DNA of 64,000 bases, taken from Paenibacillus athensensis. GTDB lineage: Bacteria; Bacillota; Bacilli; Paenibacillales; NBRC-103111. Where the stretch lies: contig NZ_MYFO02000011.1 in NCBI RefSeq assembly GCF_004514475.2, positions 71,212-135,211 on the forward strand, given 5' to 3'. Position numbers and translations under genes: made by a program. Under the pieces are notes generated by a model. It was not told the origin of the DNA. It saw only the letters and a list, made by a program, of their open reading frames with translations, and did not search any database. Shown one piece after another: positions 51,111 through 58,345 of this stretch. The first letter of the stretch is position 1, and each line of letters opens with the position of its first letter.

Positions 51111-51971
51111 TTAGCCACGCAAGTTATTGGCCAAGTTCATCATGGTGTCCGAAGAGGTGATTGCCCGGGAGTTTAATTGAAACGCTTTTTGCACCATGAC
51201 CAACTCCGTCATTTCATCGGCAAGCTGTACGTTCGACTGCTCCAGATAACCCTGCATCACTTCGACCCGGTCCGCTGCATTGGCTGCGGTACCGTTGACG
51301 TTCTGGAGAATTCCGTCGATGTTCGTGACACCGGCTGGCAGCGAATACAGATTGTCGCCAACCTCCCGCAGCAATTGCGGGCGAACGACGCGAACGAGCT
51401 TGATTTGGCCGACGTTAATCGGCGGCTGGTTATGATCAATTTCATTGTAAGCTAAAATCCGGCCGTCCGGATCAATCGCCGGGCGATAGTTCTTCGGCAG
51501 ACGAATCGGATTACCGTCCGTACCTGCGAGAAAGTGGCCGTCCTCCGTCGTCATGACCATATTGCCGGTGGTATCCGGACTCAGATGAAAGGCTCCATTG
51601 CGCGTCCACGCCGGTTGCTGAACGGGGTTTCCGTTGGCGTCAACCGTGTTGACCGTCACTTCAAACAACCCGTCGCCCTGAATCGCCAAGTCGGTCTGGT
51701 TGCCTGTGGCCTGAACCGGGCCTTGGGCCATATTCGTCTGGATTTGCACCAGCTTCGCTCCCCAGCCCTGGTTAAAGCCCAGCGGCGACATCCGGCCCTG
51801 CTGGCGGAAGCCCTCCGGCTGACCCTTCACGTTCGTCAGCACGTCTTCAAAAGAAGCTTCCTTCTTCTTGAAGCCGGTGGTGTTGGCGTTGGCGATATTG
51901 TTCGCCAGAATATCGAGCTTCTGCTGTAAGCTCTGCATCGAGACCGACGAGTTAATCATGGAATTGTTCAT
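51111..51971 (-). CDS. flhP: Flagellar basal-body rod/hook family protein FlhP
   Basis: 286-aa rod-type protein of the FlgG/FlhO group. The N-terminus SVSMQSLQQKLDILANNIANANTTGFKKKEA holds the rod motif, the C-terminus EQSNVQLADEMTELVMVQKAFQLNSRAI the second. The middle beta domain (about 95-200) carries GNQTDLAIQGDGLFEV. It follows flhO after 11 nt and forms the distal rod in B. subtilis. Confidence 0.93.
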   Translation of the reverse strand: MNNSMINSSVSMQSLQQKLDILANNIANANTTGFKKKEASFEDVLTNVKGQPEGFRQQGRMSPLGFNQGWGAKLVQIQTNMAQGPVQATGNQTDLAIQGDGLFEVTVNTVDANGNPVQQPAWTRNGAFHLSPDTTGNMVMTTEDGHFLAGTDGNPIRLPKNYRPAIDPDGRILAYNEIDHNQPPINVGQIKLVRVVRPQLLREVGDNLYSLPAGVTNIDGILQNVNGTAANAADRVEVMQGYLEQSNVQLADEMTELVMVQKAFQLNSRAITSSDTMMNLANNLRG

Positions 51972-51982
51972 GGGAACCTCCT

Positions 51983-52882
51983 TTAGATGCGGCCTACATC
52001 GTTCACGGCTTTGTCCATGCTTTTATCGTAAAATTGAATGACCTTCTGATTGGCTTCATACGCGCGCAGCGCCGACATCATGTCGACCATCGATTGCGCC
52101 GGATCGACGTTGGAGCGCTCGATGAAGCCTTGGCGCACTTCAACCTGATCGCCTGGCTGCACAGCCGTCACGCGGCCTTCATCGCCCGGGTTGATCCGGT
52201 ACAAGCCGTTGCCCTCGCGCAGCAGCAGGTTCGGATCGTCTACGCGCGACAGCAGGAGACCGATTGGCTGACCAGCTGCATTCAGCATGGGCCTGCCATC
52301 TCCATTGATGAAATCTCCCGAGTTAGTAACCTGGAAAGAACGAATCGGCAGTCCGGAATTCGGATCGACCAGCACGATGGGCTGTCCGTCGCGTCCGAGC
52401 ACCAGATTGCCGTCGGCATTAACCAGCTGGCCGCTGGGATCGACCGTAAACTTGCCGTTCAGGGAATACCGCTGCTCGCCTGCCGCATTCTGAACAGTGA
52501 ACAACGCCTGCGGCTGGAAGGTGCGCTCGCCGTCCGCATTGACGTATTTGCCCGTCTCGTCAAAGGTAATGCCTGCCACCTGAATATTGGATACAAGCGC
52601 GAAGTCGTAAGGGTTCTGCGTTTCCTGGAGATCCCCCTGCGCGTGCAGAGCGATATTCTCTTCCGCGAACACCCCGGTCGTCAGCCTGCCGATCGGCGTC
52701 ACCGGAGCGCTGTTCTCACCGGCGCGGATACGCTCAATCAGCATTTCCGGGAAGGAGCGGGACAAGGAATTGCCCTGCTTGAAGCCCGGCGAATTGATGT
52801 TGGCGATATTGTTCGTAATTGTATCGTGTCTGCGCTGCTCGGCAATCATCCCGGAGGCTGCGGTATAGAGTCCTCTTAACAT
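51983..52882 (-). CDS. flhO: Flagellar basal-body rod protein FlhO
   Basis: 299 aa. MLRGLYTAASGMIAEQRRHD and NNIANINSPGFKQGNSLS are the rod N-terminal signature; ERSNVDPAQSMVDMMSALRAYEANQKV the C-terminal one. Somewhat longer than B. subtilis FlhO in the middle domain, where ADGNLVLGRDGQPIVLVD repeats the family style. It follows mbl by 13 nt, so its expression is likely tied to mbl or to an unseen promoter. Confidence 0.93.
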   Translation of the reverse strand: MLRGLYTAASGMIAEQRRHDTITNNIANINSPGFKQGNSLSRSFPEMLIERIRAGENSAPVTPIGRLTTGVFAEENIALHAQGDLQETQNPYDFALVSNIQVAGITFDETGKYVNADGERTFQPQALFTVQNAAGEQRYSLNGKFTVDPSGQLVNADGNLVLGRDGQPIVLVDPNSGLPIRSFQVTNSGDFINGDGRPMLNAAGQPIGLLLSRVDDPNLLLREGNGLYRINPGDEGRVTAVQPGDQVEVRQGFIERSNVDPAQSMVDMMSALRAYEANQKVIQFYDKSMDKAVNDVGRI

Positions 52883-52895
52883 GTCCTCATCACTC

Positions 52896-53897
52896 CTATA
52901 CGAACTTGCGTTTGGTTACCTTGTCCAGGTTGTCCAACATAATACCCGTACCTTTCACTACGCAATGCATCGGATCTTCGGCAATCAAAACCGGCACTTT
53001 CAGCTCATCGGCCAGCAACTGATCCAGACCGTGCAGCAGCGCCCCGCCGCCTGTCAGAATCACGCCTCTGTCGATAATGTCCGCCGACAGCTCCGGCGGC
53101 GTGCGCTCCAGCACACTTTTGGCCGAGGTGACGATCGACGCCACCGGGTCCCACAGCGCTTCCTGAATCTCGCTGGAATGAATCGTAATCGTGAGCGGCA
53201 GTCCCGATACCATATCTCTGCCGCGAATATCCATCTCTTCGTTCCGTCCGTGAGGATACACCGTTCCGATCTTGATCTTGATATCCTCGCTTGTCCGTTC
53301 GCCGATCAGCAGCTTGTACTTGTTCTTGATGTACTTCGTAATCGCGATATCGAACTTGTCCCCTGCGATTTTAATAGAAGAGGAGGTGACGATGTCGCCC
53401 ATGGACAACACCGCCACATCCGTCGTACCGCCGCCGATATCGATCACCATGTTCCCGCTAGGCTGGAAAATATCCATGCCGGCGCCAATGGCCGCAGCCT
53501 TAGGCTCCTCTTCCAGAAATACTTCCCGGGCTCCGCTGCGCTCGGCCGCTTCACGAATCGCCTTTTGCTCGACCGAGGTAATGTTGGTAGGAGCGCAAAT
53601 GAGAATGCGCGGATGCGAATACCACTGTTTGCCTCCTACCTTGGCAATAAAATGCTTCAGCATCATTTCCGTTATCTCGAAATCAGCGATAACGCCGTCC
53701 TTCAACGGGCGGGTGGCGATAATATTGCCGGGGGTGCGCCCTACCATCCGGCGAGCTTCCTCGCCCACTTTGAGCACGCGCTTTGTATCGCTTTCAATCG
53801 CCACCACAGAGGGCTCATCGAGCACGACCCCGCGCCCTTTAACGTGAATCAGCACATTCGCCGTGCCCAGATCGATTCCAATGTCCTTGCTAAACAT
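52896..53897 (-). CDS. mbl: Rod-shape determining actin homologue Mbl
   Basis: MreB-family actin, 333 aa. Phosphate-1 loop KDIGIDLGTANVLIHV, phosphate-2 loop MVIDIGGGTTDVAVLS, adenosine motif VILTGGGALLHGLDQLL. Start at 53897 (MFSKDIGID) has GGGAGG 11 bases upstream. The spoIIID-mbl-flhO-flhP order identifies it as Mbl rather than MreB or MreBH. It directs lateral-wall synthesis. Confidence 0.95.
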   Translation of the reverse strand: MFSKDIGIDLGTANVLIHVKGRGVVLDEPSVVAIESDTKRVLKVGEEARRMVGRTPGNIIATRPLKDGVIADFEITEMMLKHFIAKVGGKQWYSHPRILICAPTNITSVEQKAIREAAERSGAREVFLEEEPKAAAIGAGMDIFQPSGNMVIDIGGGTTDVAVLSMGDIVTSSSIKIAGDKFDIAITKYIKNKYKLLIGERTSEDIKIKIGTVYPHGRNEEMDIRGRDMVSGLPLTITIHSSEIQEALWDPVASIVTSAKSVLERTPPELSADIIDRGVILTGGGALLHGLDQLLADELKVPVLIAEDPMHCVVKGTGIMLDNLDKVTKRKFV

Positions 53898-54062
53898 GTG
53901 ATTGTAATCCTCCCTAAACCAACCGTCCATCCCGTGAAGAACTGGCGCTCATATATATAGTTCTAATTATAAGCTAAATTCGCTGTAAATGCATGAATTC
54001 CTTTTTTTTAATTGAAAATTCGACATGACCAGTTATAGCCAGCCGGCAGACGGCGGGAGGCA

Positions 54063-54353
54063 TCAGGACTTGATGGGAACCAGCTCTCCGGAAGGCTTCG
54101 AATGTCTTGTTTTCCGGTACTTGATTTTTGTTGCTTCTCCTCCGCGAAGATGACGAATGGATTTGTGGTACTCCAGAATGTGCTTGACCTGGTTGGCCAG
54201 GTCCGGGTTGATTTCCGGCAGTCTTTCCGTCAAATCCTTGTGCACCGTGCTTTTGGAAACGCCGAATTCCTTCGCAATCGTGCGAACCGTGTTCTTGGTC
54301 TCAACGATGCAAGTTCCAATCTTAATGGTTCGCTCTTTGATGTAATCGTGCAC
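54063..54353 (-). CDS. spoIIID: Sporulation transcription factor SpoIIID
   Basis: Mother-cell DNA-binding regulator of sigma-E and sigma-K genes. 96 aa from a GTG start at 54353: (M)HDYIKERTIKIG, HTH with TVRTIAKEFGVSKSTVHKDL, then ERLPEINPDLANQVKHILEY and SIRHLRGGEATKIKYR, near identical in style to B. subtilis (93 aa). GGGAGG lies eight bases upstream. A good sigma-E promoter is at 54388-54415. Confidence 0.96.
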   Translation of the reverse strand: MHDYIKERTIKIGTCIVETKNTVRTIAKEFGVSKSTVHKDLTERLPEINPDLANQVKHILEYHKSIRHLRGGEATKIKYRKTRHSKPSGELVPIKS

Positions 54354-54387
54354 TCCCCTCGCCTCCCTACTCGAGATAGTTTGGTAC

Positions 54388-54415
54388 ATTATATGAGGGG
54401 TAAGACTAGATATTC
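54388..54415 (-). promoter_or_regulatory. Sigma-E promoter of spoIIID
   Basis: Minus-strand GAATATC (54409-54415), 13 bp, CATATAAT (54388-54395). Both boxes are near the mother-cell sigma-E consensus (KMATATT and CATACAHT). Predicted start about 30 nt before the GTG. Confidence 0.7.
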
Positions 54416-54466
54416 TACGTAGCCAAGCTCGGCGCCCCGAATTCGTACATTTATTTTCAAAAACAG

Positions 54467-54495
54467 CAAAAAAGCAGCGGGTTTGCCCCTCTGCT
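54467..54495 (-). terminator. Rho-independent terminator of spoIIQ
   Basis: Stem AGCAG/CTGCT with one A-G mismatch then GGG/CCC (54473-54481 with about 54486-54495), then TTTTTTG on the minus strand. Confidence 0.75.
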
Positions 54496-54512
54496 TTCGC
54501 GTTTTCTTCGTT

Positions 54513-55256
54513 TTACTGCTTGTTATCGTTCAGCAGCGTTTCCGGGTTGACCGCAGCGCCGTCGGCGCCTTGACGAACCTCGAAGTGCAGGTGTACGCCT
54601 TCTTCCCGCTCCAGCTCGTTGCGGCCGGCTTTGGCCAGCACGTCGCCCTGTTTCACATCGGCGCCCTTGGTCACCTGAACGTCGGACAAGCTTTGATACA
54701 CCGACACCAGACCGTTGCTATGCGTCACTTCAACCAAATAGCCGACGACCGGATTCTGCTCGACAGCGGTCACTTTACCGCTCAAAGAAGCAACAACGTC
54801 AAACGTCTGGCCGTCTTTGGCCTTCAGGTCCATACCTACGTGCGGGGACAGCGTGTCGCCGTATTCAATCATCGCCGCTTGGCGAGCTTCAGCGGAAGCG
54901 TTGCTGTCGTAGAACGGCAGGGAAACGCTGACGGCATTCTTGTCCTTAACCGGCCATTGCATCGTCTCGGCAGGAGCAGTTACAGCAAGCGCGTTGTCGG
55001 GAGCCTTCGTGGTCGTATCGGTGGCGACGGCATTGTTCGTAACCTTGAGGCCCAGGTCTTGCTCGCTGACCTTTTTGCTGCCGGCGTCCTGATAGACCCA
55101 CATTAAGGTTAAGATAATTGCCGCTGCTGCCATATACGTTGCTGGAAATACCCACTTTTTAGCAAGCAACCTCTTCCATGCCGATGGGACGTTTTGCGCT
55201 CCTTGTGCAGTTTTAGGAGCCTCTTCTTTCGAAAAACCTTGTTTTTGATCATTCAT
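54513..55256 (-). CDS. spoIIQ: SpoIIQ-like membrane-anchored M23 (LytM) protein
   Basis: 247 aa. Cytoplasmic start, one membrane helix (VFPATYMAAAAIILTLMWVY, about 36-55) and a LytM domain from about 100 to 235. Zinc ligands look complete: HVGMD gives HxxxD and VHLHFEV gives HxH; B. subtilis SpoIIQ is known to lack one of these. SpoIIQ forms the forespore side of the channel with SpoIIIAH during engulfment. Start ATG 55256 with GAGGTGAT. A sigma-F-like promoter is at 55276-55303. Location between spoIID and spoIIID supports the name. Confidence 0.88.
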   Translation of the reverse strand: MNDQKQGFSKEEAPKTAQGAQNVPSAWKRLLAKKWVFPATYMAAAAIILTLMWVYQDAGSKKVSEQDLGLKVTNNAVATDTTTKAPDNALAVTAPAETMQWPVKDKNAVSVSLPFYDSNASAEARQAAMIEYGDTLSPHVGMDLKAKDGQTFDVVASLSGKVTAVEQNPVVGYLVEVTHSNGLVSVYQSLSDVQVTKGADVKQGDVLAKAGRNELEREEGVHLHFEVRQGADGAAVNPETLLNDNKQ

Positions 55257-55275
55257 GGTTATCACCTCAACAACC

Positions 55276-55303
55276 ATTCTTGACACATTTCAAGGTTTTA
55301 TAC
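55276..55303 (-). promoter_or_regulatory. Sigma-F-like promoter of spoIIQ
   Basis: Minus-strand GTATA (55299-55303), 14 bp, GTCAAGAAT (55276-55284), close to the forespore sigma-F pattern GYATA and GGNNANANT. The predicted start leaves a leader of only about 13 nt. Confidence 0.35.
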
Positions 55304-55339
55304 TTAGGCCGACATATTTTTAATAGACCCCCGGAAGAG

Positions 55340-56389
55340 TCATTTTGGGCTTACAAAATCAGCAGCTTTCCCGATCTGAATCCCCGTGTAATAATACTTC
55401 ACGATGTCCTCGGCCTTGCGGCCCTCTTTGGCCATCCCGTTCGCTCCCCACTGGCTGAGCCCGACGCCATGCCCGTAACCGTAGGTTGTGAATTCAAGCT
55501 CCGTTGCACTCTTCCATGCCCATGTAAACTGCGAGGAGGGTAGCCCGAGCTTCTCGCGAACATCCCGGCCGGTGAACGTTTTGCCGCCGATCCGGATACT
55601 CTTGATCCGATGCCCGGCCGACCACTCCAGAACCTTGATGCCGGTCGCCTTGGCGGCTGAGGGCGCAATGGCGCTAACGCCAAGCTTCTGCAGCGCTGTC
55701 TTGTAGCCGATCGTCGTCGTTTCCTTGAAGCGGGGCGACAGCTTGGCATCCCACGGACTGGGTACGCTGCGTAAGTAGGGAATCTGATCCGGCCAGTAGT
55801 CCTCCGAATTTTCCGTATATCCATTGCTGGTCGAAAAAAAAGTCGCATTAATCGGTTTGCCGTCGTATAGCAAAATCTGATCCTTCGTCTCTGCAACCGC
55901 CTTCCGCAGCTTGGCCATATTGACCGTGTAGGCGGCTGCGCCCCAGCGCTCCCGCAGGTCGGCATCCGTCGCAAACGCCTGATGCGCCACCGTATCGGTC
56001 ACCAGCGCGCCGTTGACCGGCACATTACTGGCATCGCCCTCCAGAATCCGCCTCACGATATAGGTTCGCGATGCCAGCGCTTGCGCCTTCAGCGCCTCGG
56101 GCTCAAATTCGATCGGCATCTCGGCGGCCACGACGCCTTCGACATAAGCTTCCAGCGGAATTTGCTCCGTCGTCTGCAGCTTGGACAAAAAAACCGGGAC
56201 GAGCGGGCCTTGTCCGCTCTGCGATAAAACGGCGGCACCTAACCGGGAAGCGTCCCCCGCCGCGGGAGCCGGGGCATCCCGTTTGACGAGCAGCGCCGGC
56301 ACGCCAAGCGTCACCGTCAGCATCGAGGCCAGGCACACGGCCAGCCAGAGCAGTACACGTGCGGGGCGAGCCCATTTCTTTTTGCGCAT
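55340..56389 (-). CDS. spoIID: Stage II sporulation protein D, peptidoglycan lytic transglycosylase
   Basis: SpoIID cuts septal peptidoglycan during engulfment. 349 aa with one N-terminal membrane helix (VLLWLAVCLASMLTVTLGVPALL). Family marks are LEAYVEGVVAAEMPIEFEPEALKAQALASRTY with the catalytic glutamate, FFSTSNGYTENSEDYW, and the C-terminal GYGHGVGLSQWGANGMAKEG. GGAGG precedes the ATG. Promoter probably sigma-E but only CATAC is visible. Follows murA by 128 nt. Confidence 0.95.
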   Translation of the reverse strand: MRKKKWARPARVLLWLAVCLASMLTVTLGVPALLVKRDAPAPAAGDASRLGAAVLSQSGQGPLVPVFLSKLQTTEQIPLEAYVEGVVAAEMPIEFEPEALKAQALASRTYIVRRILEGDASNVPVNGALVTDTVAHQAFATDADLRERWGAAAYTVNMAKLRKAVAETKDQILLYDGKPINATFFSTSNGYTENSEDYWPDQIPYLRSVPSPWDAKLSPRFKETTTIGYKTALQKLGVSAIAPSAAKATGIKVLEWSAGHRIKSIRIGGKTFTGRDVREKLGLPSSQFTWAWKSATELEFTTYGYGHGVGLSQWGANGMAKEGRKAEDIVKYYYTGIQIGKAADFVSPK

Positions 56390-56473
56390 AGTCTAGTGCC
56401 TCCATAAGTATGTCTCCTAGCAGATGGTCCGTTTACACTTCATCTTATGAGAGGCAATGCTAGATTAGAACAC

Positions 56474-56503
56474 GAAGAAAGCCGATCCCTGATGGAATCG
56501 GCT
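56474..56503 (-). terminator. Rho-independent terminator of murA
   Basis: 10-bp stem with one G-U pair (56480-56489 with 56494-56503), loop ATCA, then TTTCTTCG on the minus strand; 14 bases past the stop. Confidence 0.75.
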
Positions 56504-56517
56504 GAAAGCTCAGGCAC

Positions 56518-57837
56518 TCAAGCCAGAGTCGGTTGTACGGTAAAAAATCCAAGCTGCGGTTCTTCTTCCTCCACGCTTTGCGGGACGGCGCGGCGAATAT
56601 CCGCTCCCAATCCGCGCAACACTTCGGCAATTTCCACGTAGCCCCGGTCGATGTGATGGACGCCGGAAATTTCCGTCTCGCCCTCGGCGGCCAATGCGGC
56701 CAGAATAAGCGCTGCTCCGGCACGCAGATCTGTGGCGGTCACCTTGGCACCGCTCAGCTTGGCATTGCCGCTGACGATGGCTGTGCGGCCCTCGACTTTA
56801 ATTTGCGCGTTCATGTTGGAAAATTCTTCGACGTGCATGAACCGATTCTCGAACACCGTCTCGGTCACAAGACTCGTGCCGTCGGCTACCAGCAGAAGCG
56901 CCATCATCTGCGACTGCATATCGGTCGGGAAGCCCGGGTAAGGCAGGGTTTTGACATCTACCGCACGCAACGGCTTATCCGCCAGCACGCGAATGCCGTT
57001 CTCGTCCTCTTCTATCACGACGCCCATTTCCTGCATTTTGGAAATGACAGGCCGCAAGTGATCGCCGATCGCTCCCTCTACGTACAATTCGCTGCCGGTA
57101 ATGGCCGCTGCAATCATATATGTACCTGCTTCAACCCGGTCTGGAATTACCGTATGTACAACACCGCGCAGCTTCTCTACGCCTTCGATGCGAATGACGC
57201 CCGTTCCCGCTCCGCGGACGACAGCGCCCATCGCGTTCAAATAATTGGCCAAGTCGACGATTTCCGGCTCCTTGGCGGCATTCTCGATGGTGGTGGTGCC
57301 TTCGGCCAGCGCCGCAGCCATCATGATATTCTCGGTCGCGCCTACGCTGGCGACATCGAGGTAGATTTTGGCGCCTTTCAGACGCCCGCTGGATTTGGCT
57401 TCGATATAGCCTTGGCCGAGCTCGATTTCCGCTCCCATCGCTTCAAAGCCCTTCAAATGCTGATCAATGGGGCGGGTACCGATTGCGCAGCCCCCCGGCA
57501 GCGAAATCCGCGCCTGACCCAAGCGGGCGAGCAGCGGACCCATGACGAGGAAAGACGCCCTCATTTTGCGTACCAATTCGTAGGAAGCCTCGCAAGTAGC
57601 AATCTCCTGCGCGCGAACCCGGATCACCTGATTGCGGTACTCGACAGCGACGCCCAGGCTCTCGAGCACTTTATTGATTACCAGCACGTCGTCCAGAGGC
57701 GGCGCGTCGTGAATGACGCTCTCTCCTTCGGACGCCAGCAGGGAAGCGGCGATAATGGGCAGCACCGCATTTTTCGCACCGTTTATTTTCACCTTGCCTG
57801 CTAATTTTCGGCCACCGCGGACGATAATTTTGCTCAT
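56518..57837 (-). CDS. murA: UDP-GlcNAc 1-carboxyvinyltransferase
   Basis: MurA starts peptidoglycan precursor synthesis, transferring enolpyruvate to UDP-GlcNAc. 439 aa from the ATG at 57837, seven bases after GGAGG. Catalytic cysteine C117 in [16 protein letters not shown] (fosfomycin target). Other signatures: [15 protein letters not shown] and [15 protein letters not shown]. The murA-spoIID-spoIIQ-spoIIID order corresponds to B. subtilis murAA. Upstream frame to 57945 is an open extension only. Confidence 0.96.
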   Translation of the reverse strand: MSKIIVRGGRKLAGKVKINGAKNAVLPIIAASLLASEGESVIHDAPPLDDVLVINKVLESLGVAVEYRNQVIRVRAQEIATCEASYELVRKMRASFLVMGPLLARLGQARISLPGGCAIGTRPIDQHLKGFEAMGAEIELGQGYIEAKSSGRLKGAKIYLDVASVGATENIMMAAALAEGTTTIENAAKEPEIVDLANYLNAMGAVVRGAGTGVIRIEGVEKLRGVVHTVIPDRVEAGTYMIAAAITGSELYVEGAIGDHLRPVISKMQEMGVVIEEDENGIRVLADKPLRAVDVKTLPYPGFPTDMQSQMMALLLVADGTSLVTETVFENRFMHVEEFSNMNAQIKVEGRTAIVSGNAKLSGAKVTATDLRAGAALILAALAAEGETEISGVHHIDRGYVEIAEVLRGLGADIRRAVPQSVEEEEPQLGFFTVQPTLA

Positions 57838-58071
57838 CATGGTCCCTCCGCGAACTTTATTTTGGATAATACCGTTTGGATTGTTGTCATGAGCCAGCAC
57901 AATTTCACATTTCCTAAGTTTATCATTACACCCTATATTGGACAACTGTGTTCTTTTGGCAGATTTACACTTTTACACAGCCATCTATAGGATTCGCAGC
58001 CGTTTTGCTTTTTTGAACCGTTGTACTATCCATTGTTGACAAGAAAAGGACGCATTATTCGAAAAAGTTGG

Positions 58072-58323
58072 CTAAAACATCTGGTGGAGCCCCAGTGAAA
58101 AGCCGAGATACTGGATGAAAAAGCTGGCTACCAGATGCCCTAGAGCAATGGACAGCAAAATTTGCAGCATTTTGGCGGGCGCGCTTTTCGGCCGCTTGAG
58201 CAGCACGTCGAAGCGAAATTCCTGCAGCGACCACCAAGCTAAGGCGATACAAAGCAGATAGATGGCGATATTGGCGATGGCCATCAGCGAGGCCGATGGG
58301 CCCAGCAGGTTCAAATCGGTCAT
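58072..58323 (-). CDS. ywzB: DUF1146 small membrane protein (YwzB)
   Basis: 83 aa with two membrane segments (NIAIYLLCIALAWWSL and LLSIALGHLVASFFIQYLGFS). The segment FRFDVLLKRPKSAPAKMLQI between them is the DUF1146 signature. In B. subtilis ywzB lies near murAA, as here. Function unknown. It follows the subtilase gene by 22 nt. Confidence 0.88.
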   Translation of the reverse strand: MTDLNLLGPSASLMAIANIAIYLLCIALAWWSLQEFRFDVLLKRPKSAPAKMLQILLSIALGHLVASFFIQYLGFSLGLHQMF

Positions 58324-58345
58324 ACGAGTCTTCTACTCCTCTTGA

